From a virus, in IMG/VR virus record IMGVR_UViG_3300038552_000063, positions 1 to 23,014 of that record: a stretch of 23,014 nt of DNA. One strand, given 5' to 3'. Shown here piece after piece: positions 13,986 through 21,666 of the stretch. The stretch's first letter is position 1. Each line of letters opens with the position of its first letter. The notes below the pieces were generated by a model, which had not been told where the DNA came from, did no database searches, and saw nothing but the letters and a program-made list of their open reading frames with translations. The position numbers and the translations under genes are program-made.

Positions 13986-15518
13986 ATGGCACGCAGGATT
14001 CTCGCGTTCCTGTTCTCGCGCACCGCGAGCCCGCAGAGCGTCGCAGGCGGAGCCGGCTGGTCGCGGCCGGAAGCCGAGCACTGGCTCCGCTCGCACGGGC
14101 GAGCCTCGGAGGAGTGGCGCGAGGACGACGGCGAGCTGCGCTGCGAGATGGGAGCGCCGGCAGGCACCGATGGCGTGGTCCAGACGACCGCCCTCGCCGC
14201 GCTCGGCGTGCACGCCCTGGTCGCCCGCAGCGACGAGCCTGGAGCCGACGACCCGCTGCTCTGCGCTGGCGTGGAGCAGCGGCGCGAGCACGCCGTCCTC
14301 CGGTTCGAGATCGACCGCAACGCGGCCGGAGACGCCCGCACCGGGAAGCGCTTCCGTGGCATCGCGACCGCCTTCGGCGTGCTCGTGGACACCTGGCCGC
14401 TGCGGACCCTGATCCAGCCGGAGGCGTTCGACGACTCGCTCTCGGAGGATCGCGAGCTGTGGAAGGTGCTCTGGCAGCACGACCAGTACGAGCCGATCGG
14501 GAAGCCGACCTCGATGCGGCGCGTGGGGAACGGGATCGAGGTCGAGGGCGTGATCTCCGAGACGCAGCGCGGGCGCGACGCGATGACGCTCCTGCGCGAC
14601 GGCGTGATCGACTCGCTCTCGATCGGCTTCGACGCGATCCGCACCAGCCTCACGAAGATGAACGGCGAGGAGATCCGCCTACTCGAGAAGGGGAAGCTGT
14701 GGGAGGTCAGCCTGGTGACGTGGCCGGCGAACCGAGCGGCGCGCATCACGCAGGTGAACTCCCGCCAGGAGCCGGCGGCGGCGCCTGGTCCCGATGCGCC
14801 CGCGCTCCTGCCGCTCGCTCCGATCGACTACGCCTGGGACGAGGCCGCCGCCCGCCAGCGCGTGCGCCTGTGGGCGGAGAAGGGCGCGGACCTCGACTGG
14901 ACGCGCTACGCGCAGGCGTTCCTCCACGTGGACGGCGAGGCGCCGGAGAAGCTCACGAGCTACCACTCGCAGTTCGCCGACGTGGTGGAGGGCGAGCTGC
15001 GGGCCGTGCCTGCGGCGCTGTTCCACGCCTCGCTCGTCTACGGCTTCGTGGGCGAGGCGCCCTCCAAGCCGATGCTGGAGCGCTACTACGCGGCGCTCGG
15101 GCGCATCCCTCCGTGGAAGCGCTCGCCCGCTCAGCACGCCCGCACGGAGGCGCTCGCCTCCGTTCCCGCCGAGCAGCGGAGCGAGGAGCTGACGCGCTGG
15201 TGCCGCGAGACGCTGCTCCGGCAGGGCGAGGAGGCCGGCCTGTTCTCTGGCGACGCTCTGGCGCGCGACTTCGTTGCCGCGCGCCTGGACGCCGCGATCT
15301 GCGCGGAGCGCCGCCGCGCTGCCGCAGGAGACGCAGCGCAGGCGAGTGCCTCGCTGCACGCAATCACCGGGCTTCAGGGAGTGCGCCGCGCGCTCCTCGG
15401 AGCCGAGCTACCGGCCGACGGGCGGGACGTTCCCGCTCCGGCGCAGCCGGTCGATCAGAACGCCGTCGACGAGAAGCTCGCGCAGGCTGCGCGCGCTCTC
15501 CCGCCGACGCGACGCTGA
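13986..15518 (+). CDS. Prohead protease (HK97 type) with extra C-terminal domain
   Basis: A 510-residue protein from ATG 13986 with AAGGAG 6 bases upstream. Residues 120-260 match the HK97-type (S78) prohead protease that trims the capsid delta domain: KRFRGIATAFGVLVD, IQPEAFDDSL, VLWQHDQYEPIG with candidate catalytic His165, ETQRGRDAMTLLRDGVIDSL then SIGF with candidate Ser212, and LWEVSLVTWPANRAA. Residues 1-70 contain a short GWSRPEAEHWLRSHGRA module seen ahead of some phage proteases. Residues 280-380 form another domain with FLHVDGEAPEKLTSYHSQFA and DVVEGELRAVPAALF ending in RIPPWKR; this appears in other phage head proteins, role uncertain. At 510 residues it is much longer than the roughly 200-residue HK97 protease. 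The major capsid gene follows. Confidence 0.88.
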   Translation: MARRILAFLFSRTASPQSVAGGAGWSRPEAEHWLRSHGRASEEWREDDGELRCEMGAPAGTDGVVQTTALAALGVHALVARSDEPGADDPLLCAGVEQRREHAVLRFEIDRNAAGDARTGKRFRGIATAFGVLVDTWPLRTLIQPEAFDDSLSEDRELWKVLWQHDQYEPIGKPTSMRRVGNGIEVEGVISETQRGRDAMTLLRDGVIDSLSIGFDAIRTSLTKMNGEEIRLLEKGKLWEVSLVTWPANRAARITQVNSRQEPAAAPGPDAPALLPLAPIDYAWDEAAARQRVRLWAEKGADLDWTRYAQAFLHVDGEAPEKLTSYHSQFADVVEGELRAVPAALFHASLVYGFVGEAPSKPMLERYYAALGRIPPWKRSPAQHARTEALASVPAEQRSEELTRWCRETLLRQGEEAGLFSGDALARDFVAARLDAAICAERRRAAAGDAAQASASLHAITGLQGVRRALLGAELPADGRDVPAPAQPVDQNAVDEKLAQAARALPPTRR

Positions 15519-15536
15519 GCACAGGAGGAGCCCACG

Positions 15537-16850
15537 ATGGGTGCTTTCGCCACCGAGCGCGCGCAGGTGATGGAGAAGATGGCCGCGCAGTTCGCGACGC
15601 TGACCGAGATCCGCGAGCGGCTGCACAAGACCGAGGACGCACGCAAGGCCGAGGTGGACACGGAGTTCAATCGCGCCTACGAGGAGTTCGTCGGCCACAA
15701 GCGGACCCTCGACCAGATCGAGACGCTCATCCAGTTCGAGGACAAGGTGCAGGCGGACAAGGACGAGGCGGAGAACCGCCGCCTGTTCCCGCAGCACGGC
15801 TTCCGCCGCAAGGGGCCGGAGGCGGACGCGAAGAAGGAGGCGCACAAGCGCGCCTTCGACGTGTACCTGCGGTCGCCCGCGCACGAGACGAACGCGCTCG
15901 GGCGCGCGGCCGAGCAGCTCAAGGGCTACGGGCCGGAGGAGATGAACGCGCTGCTCGGGACCAACGACGAGCTGGGCGGGTTCACGATCCCCGAGGACTT
16001 CCGCGCCGAGCTGCTCCGCGCCCTCCCGGGCTTCGCGGCCGTGCGCCAGGCCGGCGCGCGGATCGTGCCGACGAGCCGGCAGATCGTCGTGTTCCCGACC
16101 GTGAAGTCGGGCACCGATCCCTACTCGAGCGGGATCACCAACAACGACGAGCAGGCCACGGGCGGCAACATGAACTGGAAGCCGCAGGGATACGTGACCG
16201 GAGGCACGGTCCCGCCGCAGCAGGATCAGCCGCAGTTCGGGCAGGAGCGCATCCCCGTGCACGTCTGGCAGCCGAACGCGGTGGAGCTGAGCCGCGAGCT
16301 GCTCGACGACTCCGTGTTCCCGCTGGAGACGATCCTCGCCCAGCTCTTCGCGGAGACGAAGGCGCTGGACGAGGACTGGGCGTTCCTCAACGGCGACGGG
16401 GTGGGGAAGCCGGAAGGCATCCTCAACGCCGGGTGCGCGACGGTGAACGTGGGCAACCCGATCACCTACAACGGCCTGGTGGACCTGTACTACACGCTCC
16501 GCGCGCAGTACCGGACCCGCTCGGCCTGGATGATGAGCAGCCTGGTGTTCGCGGAGATCGTGAAGCTCAACACCGGAGCGGGCGGGATGCTGATCTTCCC
16601 GCCCAACGCGCCGCCGAACACCCTGTTCGGGCGCACGGTGCACTTCACGGAGTTCCTGCCGAATCCCGGAGCGGCCAACAAGGTGATCCTGCTCGGGGAG
16701 TTCTCGCACTACATCGTCGCGGAGCGCAGCGAGATGCGGATCAACCGCCTCGTGGAGCGCTTCGCCCCGAACATCGGCGTGCTCCCGCACGCGCGCCTCG
16801 GCGGGCAGCTCACCCGCAAGGAGGCGTTCCGCATCGGCGTCCAGAGCTGA
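15537..16850 (+). CDS. Major capsid protein, HK97 fold
   Basis: A 437-residue protein from ATG 15537 with AGGAGG upstream. Residues 1-125 are a charged coiled-coil delta domain (TEIRERLHKTEDARKAEVDT) that acts as built-in scaffold and is removed by the upstream protease. The mature part starts near GTNDELGGFTIPEDF (140-154), continues with VVFPTVKSG, a spine-helix region around LSRELLDDSVFPLETILAQL, DEDWAFLNGDGVGKPEGIL, and ends with VILLGEFSHYIVAERS and LGGQLTRKEAFRIGVQS. The order protease-capsid and this length are standard for HK97-type phages. A strong hairpin follows the stop codon. Confidence 0.93.
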   Translation: MGAFATERAQVMEKMAAQFATLTEIRERLHKTEDARKAEVDTEFNRAYEEFVGHKRTLDQIETLIQFEDKVQADKDEAENRRLFPQHGFRRKGPEADAKKEAHKRAFDVYLRSPAHETNALGRAAEQLKGYGPEEMNALLGTNDELGGFTIPEDFRAELLRALPGFAAVRQAGARIVPTSRQIVVFPTVKSGTDPYSSGITNNDEQATGGNMNWKPQGYVTGGTVPPQQDQPQFGQERIPVHVWQPNAVELSRELLDDSVFPLETILAQLFAETKALDEDWAFLNGDGVGKPEGILNAGCATVNVGNPITYNGLVDLYYTLRAQYRTRSAWMMSSLVFAEIVKLNTGAGGMLIFPPNAPPNTLFGRTVHFTEFLPNPGAANKVILLGEFSHYIVAERSEMRINRLVERFAPNIGVLPHARLGGQLTRKEAFRIGVQS

Positions 16851-16862
16851 GCGACTGATCGA

Positions 16863-16891
16863 GGGGTCGAGCGAGCGGTTCGCTCGACCCC
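16863..16891 (+). terminator. Strong hairpin after the major capsid gene
   Basis: A perfect 12-bp stem (GGGGTCGAGCGA 16863-16874 / TCGCTCGACCCC 16880-16891) with a 5-base GCGGT loop begins 12 bases after the capsid stop codon. The downstream bases are pyrimidine-rich (GCTCTCCTCGCTTC) but not a U-run. A transcript terminator or 3'-end stabiliser, raising capsid over downstream genes, is the likely role. Confidence 0.65.
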
Positions 16892-16951
16892 GCTCTCCTC
16901 GCTTCACCTGCGCGTCGCGATGAACGGCGCGTGGGGGGAGGTTCTGCTTCA

Positions 16952-17362
16952 ATGGCGAACGAAATCGACGGCGTTTCCGACGTGCGCGTGTTCGAGGGGA
17001 TCAGGCCCGCCGTGTACGCGGCGACGGGCAACGGGCAGATCGTGGACCTCGCGGGCTACGAGAGCCCGGTGTTCGTGCTCGCGACCGGCGACTGGACGGA
17101 CGGCGCCTACACCGTGACCTTCGAGCACAGCGACGCCTCCGACATGACGGGCGCCGTGGCGGTGCCGGCGGCCGACCTGCTCGGCGACACCATCCCGACG
17201 CTCGACGCGGTGGGCGACGAGAACAAGGTGTACCGGGTGGGCTACCGCGGCTCGAAGCGGTACGTTCGGGCGGTCATCACGGAGACGGGCGCCGGCACCA
17301 CGGGCATCGCGCTCGCGGGAGCGTGGGTGCTCTCGAACGTGAGGCACCTGAACCGCGCCTGA
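16952..17362 (+). CDS. Probable capsid decoration or head-associated protein
   Basis: A 136-residue beta-rich protein. ATG 16952 is chosen over earlier in-frame codons because the strong GGGGGGAGG (16932-16940) lies about 11 bases upstream and coding character begins there. Features include SPVFVLATGDWTDGAYTVTF, EHSDASDMTGAV, NKVYRVGYRGSKRYVRAVIT and a C-terminal IALAGAWVLSNVRHLNRA. Proteins of this size and pattern commonly follow the major capsid gene in siphophages, where they decorate the shell or belong to the neck. The exact role is inferred from position and fold type. Confidence 0.6.
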   Translation: MANEIDGVSDVRVFEGIRPAVYAATGNGQIVDLAGYESPVFVLATGDWTDGAYTVTFEHSDASDMTGAVAVPAADLLGDTIPTLDAVGDENKVYRVGYRGSKRYVRAVITETGAGTTGIALAGAWVLSNVRHLNRA

Positions 17363-17388
17363 TCCTGGGCGCGCCGGAGGGCTGGGTC

Positions 17389-17769
17389 ATGGCGAAGCGC
17401 AATCGGATGGATCGGCAGAGGGAGAGCCTCGCGGTGCACGAGCCGGAGAGCGGCGAGCACCAGGCCGGTCCTTCCGATGCGCTCGCCCTGGCCGGCCCCA
17501 CGGAGATCGAGCCGGCGCCGGAGCTGGAGGCCGAGGCGCCGCGCTCGCTCGAAGCACCGCAGGCTGGTCCCGAGGAGCCCGATGGCGCCGAGCTGGCAGA
17601 GCCCGAGGAGTTCCTGTTCCAGTGCCCGGGCTGCCCGATGGTCTGGTCGAGCGAGGTCTACTCGAACCGCGACCAGGCAGAGGGCGCCTACAAGAGCCAC
17701 GTCTATCGGCACGCGCACGCGCGCCCCCACGAGAGCGCGCCCGGCTCGAGGTTCACCCGGCATCCCTGA
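17389..17769 (+). CDS. Acidic protein with a C-terminal C2H2-like zinc finger
   Basis: A 126-residue protein from ATG 17389 with GGAGGG about 8 bases upstream. Residues 15-80 are low-complexity and acidic (PTEIEPAPELEAEAPRS, EEPDGAELAEPEEF). The C-terminus carries FQCPGCPMVWSSEV, then a helix ending SHVYRHAHARPH: Cys-x2-Cys, about 23 residues, then His-x3-His, a C2H2-like metal site. It lies between the decoration-type protein and a membrane protein. DNA or protein binding is plausible; no family name is supported. Confidence 0.6.
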   Translation: MAKRNRMDRQRESLAVHEPESGEHQAGPSDALALAGPTEIEPAPELEAEAPRSLEAPQAGPEEPDGAELAEPEEFLFQCPGCPMVWSSEVYSNRDQAEGAYKSHVYRHAHARPHESAPGSRFTRHP

Positions 17770-17787
17770 GGCGAAGGAGGAGGAGCT

Positions 17788-18165
17788 GTGACCTGGGATC
17801 ACCTCCTCATCCAAGCCCTCTCGGAGACGCTCAAGGTCGCGCCGACGACTGCGGTGCTCGTGGCCGCGATCTTCGTCGCGATGCAGCGCGCGGGAAGGGT
17901 CGCCACCGGGACCACGACCGCCGTGCGCGTCACCACGCAGGAACTCGGGCTCCAGCTCGACGGCCTCTCGGGCACGATCGCCGACCTGCGCGCGGCCGTG
18001 ACCGTGCTCAACGCCTCGCTGGTCGAGCTGCGCGTCGGGCACGCCCGGCTCGAGGAGCGCGCCGGGAACCTGGGCGAGCGCGTCGATGTGGTCGAGCAGC
18101 GCGTCGGCTCGATGGAGCGGAGGCTCGATCGCGTGGCGAGCGAGGTGAACAATGGCAGCGACTGA
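17788..18165 (+). CDS. Single-pass membrane coiled-coil protein
   Basis: A 125-residue protein from GTG 17788 with AAGGAGGAGGAG upstream. One hydrophobic helix near the N-terminus (APTTAVLVAAIFVAMQ, about 18-33) is followed by a heptad-rich helix to the C-terminus (LEERAGNLGERVDVVEQRVG). The layout parallels the 13487-13981 protein, though the sequences do not look alike. Spanin-like or tail/virion membrane proteins are options; no endolysin is seen nearby. It overlaps the connector gene by 14 bases. Confidence 0.6.
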   Translation: MTWDHLLIQALSETLKVAPTTAVLVAAIFVAMQRAGRVATGTTTAVRVTTQELGLQLDGLSGTIADLRAAVTVLNASLVELRVGHARLEERAGNLGERVDVVEQRVGSMERRLDRVASEVNNGSD

Positions 18166-18799
18166 CCTCATCACGCTCGATGAGGCGAAGGCGTTCATCA
18201 AGCCCACTCCCGTCGGAGAGGACGCGCTCCTCTCCGCGCTGATCGAAGCGGCCACGGAGTCGATCGAGGCGTGGCTCCAGGGCACGCTTGTCGTGCAGCG
18301 CACGATCGCAGAGCAGTACGAGGCGCCGCACCGCTGGAATCGCTCCTACTGGCCGTCGGGCTGGCCGTCGGCAGGAGGAGCGGGCGCCTCGCCGTACTTC
18401 TTCCTGCGCTCGCGGCCGATCGTCTCCGTGACCTCGATCGCCGACCCGTCGGGGCACTCGATCCCGAGCACGGACTACTCGATCGAGAAGCAGAAGGGCG
18501 TCCTGCTCCTCACGCAGAGCTGGCAGCTCCCGCGCGGAGCGGACGCGCAGCGCTCCTACTACCTCGTGACCTACGTTGCCGGCCTCGTGGCCGACACCGC
18601 TTCGGTCCCCGAGCGCTTCAAGCAGGCCGCCCGCCTGCTCGTGTCGCGGCAGTTCCGCACCCGGCAGCCGGGCATCGAGAGCGGGCGCGTGGGCGACCTG
18701 GCCGTCACCTACCGCGAGCCCGGCTCCAGCTCGAGCGCGGGGTCGCTGCCGAACGAGGTCGCGGTCCTGATCGCTGGAGATCGCACGCTGTGGGTGTGA
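18152..18799 (+). CDS. Head-tail connector protein (HK97 gp6-like adaptor)
   Basis: A 215-residue protein from ATG 18152. The N-terminal DLITLDEAKAFIKPTPVGED and LLSALIEAATESIEAWLQGT are the typical start of gp6-type adaptors, which form a ring under the portal. The middle contains PYFFLRSRPIVSVTSIAD and YYLVTYVAGLVADTASVPE, then RFKQAARLLVSRQF. At 215 residues it is longer than the HK97 version, with an insertion including a Trp/Ser/Gly-rich stretch (HRWNRSYWPSGWPSAGGAG). Its place just before the stopper and tail completion genes fits the role. The end overlaps the next start (GTGA). Confidence 0.8.
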   Translation: MAATDLITLDEAKAFIKPTPVGEDALLSALIEAATESIEAWLQGTLVVQRTIAEQYEAPHRWNRSYWPSGWPSAGGAGASPYFFLRSRPIVSVTSIADPSGHSIPSTDYSIEKQKGVLLLTQSWQLPRGADAQRSYYLVTYVAGLVADTASVPERFKQAARLLVSRQFRTRQPGIESGRVGDLAVTYREPGSSSSAGSLPNEVAVLIAGDRTLWV

Positions 18800-18999
18800 G
18801 GCCCGGAGGAGCGCGTGGGCGGCCTCCGAAGCACTCCGTCGTCTGCCGCCCGGTTCCGCGCGAGAAGCAGGAGGAGCGCGAGGAGGAGCAGCGGGAGGAC
18901 CGGCGCCGCCAGTCCGCAGAGGAGGAGTACCTCCAGCGCCTCGGCTACGGCCGTGGCGAGGCAATCGCGTCGTGGGACTCGGAGCCCTGGGAGGAGTGA
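18796..18999 (+). CDS. Small highly charged protein
   Basis: A 67-residue protein from GTG 18796 in a GTGA overlap with the connector gene. It is Arg/Glu-rich (REKQEEREEEQREDRRRQSA) with a Trp/Glu C-terminus (SWDSEPWEE). Third positions are mostly G or C, which supports coding. It sits between connector and stopper genes. No family or function recognised. Confidence 0.55.
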   Translation: MRPGGARGRPPKHSVVCRPVPREKQEEREEEQREDRRRQSAEEEYLQRLGYGRGEAIASWDSEPWEE

Positions 19000-19002
19000 G
19001 CC

Positions 19003-19329
19003 GTGGGCGTCGTCGCTGACCTCCTCCACATGCTCACGGACACCGTGACCGTGGCACCCCACCAGGCCGACAACGAGTACGGCGTCCCGACCTTCGGCCC
19101 GGGCGTGGATCTGCCGGCGCGCGTGGTGCGGAAGCGCAAGCAGGTGCTCACCGCCGCAGGAGAGCAGGCCGTCTCGGAGTCGATCGCCTACGTGGCGCCC
19201 GGCTCCGTGGTGATCGAGGAGCGCGATCGGGTCACGCTGCCGGATGGCCGGCAGCCGGAGATCCTCTCGCTCGAGGACTTCAAGGACGACGACGGCGAGC
19301 ACGTCGTGACGATCTACTTCCGAGGCTAA
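19003..19329 (+). CDS. Head-tail stopper (head closure) protein
   Basis: A 108-residue protein from GTG 19003 with GGAGGAG upstream. The pattern LLHMLTDTVTVAPHQADNEY, then GVDLPARVVRKRKQV, VVIEERDRVTLPDGRQPEIL and a C-terminal HVVTIYFRG is that of the small beta-barrel head closure proteins that seal the connector after DNA packaging. Size and position after the adaptor support this. It ends in TAA, rare in this window. Confidence 0.72.
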   Translation: MGVVADLLHMLTDTVTVAPHQADNEYGVPTFGPGVDLPARVVRKRKQVLTAAGEQAVSESIAYVAPGSVVIEERDRVTLPDGRQPEILSLEDFKDDDGEHVVTIYFRG

Positions 19330-19342
19330 GGAGGCCCCACGC

Positions 19343-19687
19343 ATGGCGCAGCTCACCCCCGTGATCGTGACCAATCAGGGCGTCAACCCTGCTCCCGTCG
19401 CGGCTGCCGCGGGCGGCGACAAGTTCAAGAACACCGGCCGCCAGTACGTGCGAATCCGCAACTCGAGCGGCTCGAACGCCTACACGGTCACGTTCGTGAC
19501 GGCCGGCACCGTGAAGGGCATCGCCATCGCTGACGTGGCGGTGTCGGTCCCGGCCGGCGTCGGGACGACCCGCGTGGTCGGGCCGTTCGACGAGGGCGTG
19601 TTCAACGACTCCAACGGCGACGTGTCCATCACCTACTCGGGCTCGGCGCCCGCCACCGACCTTCTGGTGGACGTGACGCAGGTCTGA
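19343..19687 (+). CDS. Small beta-sandwich particle protein
   Basis: A 114-residue protein from ATG 19343 with TAAGGAGG upstream. It is Val/Gly/Thr-rich: LTPVIVTNQGVNPAPVAAAA, KFKNTGRQYVRIRNSSGSNA, VGPFDEGVFNDSNGDVSITY. This type is widespread in siphophage head-tail regions, usually of unknown role; a decoration or neck protein is likely. It lies between the stopper and tail completion genes. Confidence 0.65.
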   Translation: MAQLTPVIVTNQGVNPAPVAAAAGGDKFKNTGRQYVRIRNSSGSNAYTVTFVTAGTVKGIAIADVAVSVPAGVGTTRVVGPFDEGVFNDSNGDVSITYSGSAPATDLLVDVTQV

Positions 19688-19690
19688 GCC

Positions 19691-20089
19691 GTGGCGCGCG
19701 GCGTTCGCTGGACCGGAGCCCGAGAGTTCGAGCGCCGGCTCCAGCGGCTCGCGCGCGCGGAGCCTCTGATCCGCGAGGCCGCAAAGACGCTGTTCACCGA
19801 GGCCGAACTCATCATGACGGAGGCGCGGAAGCGGACTCCCGTGGACACGGGCGCGCTGCGCGCTTCCGGCCTGGTCGAGCCTCCCACGGTGAGCGCCGGC
19901 AAGGTCGGCGTCACGCTCGGCTTCGGCGGGCCGGCAGCTCCCTACGCGGTCGTGCAGCACGAGCGCCTGGACTACCACCACACGGTCGGCCAGGCGAAGT
20001 TTCTGGAGCAGCCGTTCGCGGAGGCGGCGCCTCGGGTGCGCCGCGTCATGGCGCAGATCGCGAGGACGATCATCCGACGCACGAGGTGA
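19691..20089 (+). CDS. Tail completion / HK97 gp10-family protein
   Basis: A 132-residue protein from GTG 19691. The central TEARKRTPVDTGALRASG is the signature of the HK97 gp10 family, followed by VGVTLGFGGPAAPYAVVQHE and a C-terminal KFLEQPFAEAAPRVRRVMAQ. These proteins are needed to join or complete tails. Length and position, just before the tail terminator, fit the family. Confidence 0.85.
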   Translation: MARGVRWTGAREFERRLQRLARAEPLIREAAKTLFTEAELIMTEARKRTPVDTGALRASGLVEPPTVSAGKVGVTLGFGGPAAPYAVVQHERLDYHHTVGQAKFLEQPFAEAAPRVRRVMAQIARTIIRRTR

Positions 20090-20092
20090 GCC

Positions 20093-20500
20093 GTGGCGCT
20101 TCTCGAGGAGCTGGCCGCCTACATCGAGGCGATCCCGGGCCTCGGGCTCTCGCGCGCAGGCGGGAACCTCAAGCTCGGCGGGCTGCCGGAGAGCCCGAGC
20201 CGGGTGCTGGCGCTGGTCCCTGCGCCGGGCTCGTCGCCTACGCTGGTGCTCGACTCGAGCGCGCCTGGATGGGACCGCGCGCTCGTGGCGCTGTGGCTCC
20301 GCGACGCGCACGACCAGTTCGATGCAGCTCGCGATGCGGCGGAGACGGTCTACGCGGAGGTCGCGAAGATCGCCAACGCTGATCTCACCGGGAAGCGGTG
20401 GCTCCTGGCGCGGCCGACCTCGCCACCGTTCCTCCTCGAACGCGACGGCCAGCGCCGCCCCGTGATGGCGTTCAACCTGCGGGTGGAAAGGGTGCCCTGA
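20093..20500 (+). CDS. Tail terminator protein
   Basis: A 135-residue protein from GTG 20093, 3 bases after the gp10-family gene. LLEELAAYIEAIPGLGLSRA, PSPTLVLDS-type strands, and a C-terminal RWLLARPTSPPFLLERDGQR then VMAFNLRVERVP match the alpha/beta minor capsid/tail terminator type that caps the tail tube. Assignment rests on motif reading and the standard gene order (adaptor, stopper, gp10, terminator, tube). Its TGA overlaps the next ATG (TGATG... coupling). Confidence 0.65.
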   Translation: MALLEELAAYIEAIPGLGLSRAGGNLKLGGLPESPSRVLALVPAPGSSPTLVLDSSAPGWDRALVALWLRDAHDQFDAARDAAETVYAEVAKIANADLTGKRWLLARPTSPPFLLERDGQRRPVMAFNLRVERVP

Positions 20501-21147
20501 TGGACGAGCGAGATTTCCTACAGATGCTCGACGCCTCGCCTGCCGCAGCGATGGAGCTGCGCGTGCTCGCGCTGGCGCGGGAGTGGGCGAGCACGGGCGG
20601 CGTGCCTGCGGCCGACGAGCTGGAGGAGCTGTTCCCGGCCACGGCGGGCATGGAGTCGTGGACCGCCTGGCGCACCCAGGTCGGCTACTCGATGCCGTGC
20701 CTGGAGGTGCTCCAGGCGATCGAGGAGCGCTCCGAGCACCTGGTGGAGATCGGCGCCGGCCTGGGCTTCTGGACCGCCGTGCTGCGGGCTCGCGCGCAGA
20801 TCGAAGACCTCGTGGCGACCGACGACGCGCCGCGTCCTGGGTCGTTCACGCACGTCGCCCGCCTCTCGGCCACGCGCTCGGTGCAGGGCTGGCCGGAGCG
20901 CGACGTGCTCGTCGCCTCGCCCTCCTACGGCCCGGACCTCCCGTTCGGAGCTGCGATGGCGATGCAGCCCGGGCGCCTCCTGTTCTGGTACGAGGGGAAG
21001 GCGCAGCGCGAGGGTGGCTACCAGGGCGCGGAGATCTTCGCGCGTATGCTCGCCGAGGAGTTCGAGGCCGAGGCGCCGCCGCTCTCGCTGGTGAACGCCT
21101 GGGGGCACACCGACCTGCTCTCGATCCACCGCCGGCTCGCGCGGTAG
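20500..21147 (+). CDS. Class I SAM-dependent methyltransferase-like protein
   Basis: A 215-residue protein from ATG 20500, coupled to the tail terminator gene by a one-base overlap. After a helical N-terminus, residues 85-105 contain the SAM-binding motif I (HLVEIGAGLGFWTAVLRA) followed by an acidic motif (LVATDDAP). The C-terminal half has GRLLFWYEGKAQREGGYQG and SLVNAWGHTDLLSIHRRLAR, as in a bacterial family of small methyltransferase-like proteins. No DPPY or PCQ motif is present, so it is probably not a DNA base methylase of the usual types. It sits between tail terminator and tail tube genes, where it is not expected; the target could be a tail protein. Confidence 0.65.
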   Translation: MDERDFLQMLDASPAAAMELRVLALAREWASTGGVPAADELEELFPATAGMESWTAWRTQVGYSMPCLEVLQAIEERSEHLVEIGAGLGFWTAVLRARAQIEDLVATDDAPRPGSFTHVARLSATRSVQGWPERDVLVASPSYGPDLPFGAAMAMQPGRLLFWYEGKAQREGGYQGAEIFARMLAEEFEAEAPPLSLVNAWGHTDLLSIHRRLAR

Positions 21148-21201
21148 TCGCGCGCTCTCGGCTTTCACGCAAGCAACCACTCCTGATCGGAGGTAGAGAA
21201 C

Positions 21202-21660
21202 ATGGCGTTCGTGTTCGCGCAGGGCACGCTTCTTCAGGTGGGCGACAAGGGCTCGCCGGAAATGTTCTTCACGATCCCGCAGATCTCGGCGATGACGATC
21301 CCGGGCGCGGAGAACGATCTCCTCGAGACGACCAACCACGACTCGGTGAACGCCTTTCGGGAGTTCATCAACGGGCTGCGGGACGGCGGCGAGATCACCT
21401 TCACGCTGTTCTACGACCCGAACCTCCAGGCGCACAACGACCGCGCCGGCACGCCGGGCTCCAGCTCGGACGGCTTCCTCAAGCAGTACAAGAGCCGGGC
21501 GAACTACAACTACCAGATCGTGTTCCCCACCACGCCCAGCAAGCAGTGGAGCTTCGCGGGCCTGGCGCGGCGAGCCGAGCTGGACGCGAGCTTCGACGCG
21601 GTGCTCGCGCTCGACTGCGCGGTCAAGGTGAGCGGCGACATCACCTACCCGACGACCTGA
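21202..21660 (+). CDS. Major tail tube protein
   Basis: A 152-residue protein from ATG 21202 with CGGAGGTAGA upstream. The start AFVFAQGTLLQVGDKGSPE, ISAMTIPGAENDLLETTNHD, NAFREFINGLRDGGEITFTL and the C-terminal AELDASFDAVLALDCAVKVS and GDITYPTT follow the pattern of siphophage tube proteins (lambda gpV-like), which stack as hexamer rings. Length is typical, with no added Ig-like domain. It has its own strong ribosome-binding site after a 54-base gap, as expected for an abundant protein. Confidence 0.88.
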   Translation: MAFVFAQGTLLQVGDKGSPEMFFTIPQISAMTIPGAENDLLETTNHDSVNAFREFINGLRDGGEITFTLFYDPNLQAHNDRAGTPGSSSDGFLKQYKSRANYNYQIVFPTTPSKQWSFAGLARRAELDASFDAVLALDCAVKVSGDITYPTT

Positions 21661-21666
21661 TCTCGG

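Noticed and set aside
10634-14749. Very long open minus-strand frame
   Set aside because: A shadow of GC-rich plus-strand genes (terL end, portal, protease); recognisable proteins are all on the plus strand and the antisense product is Arg-rich without motifs.
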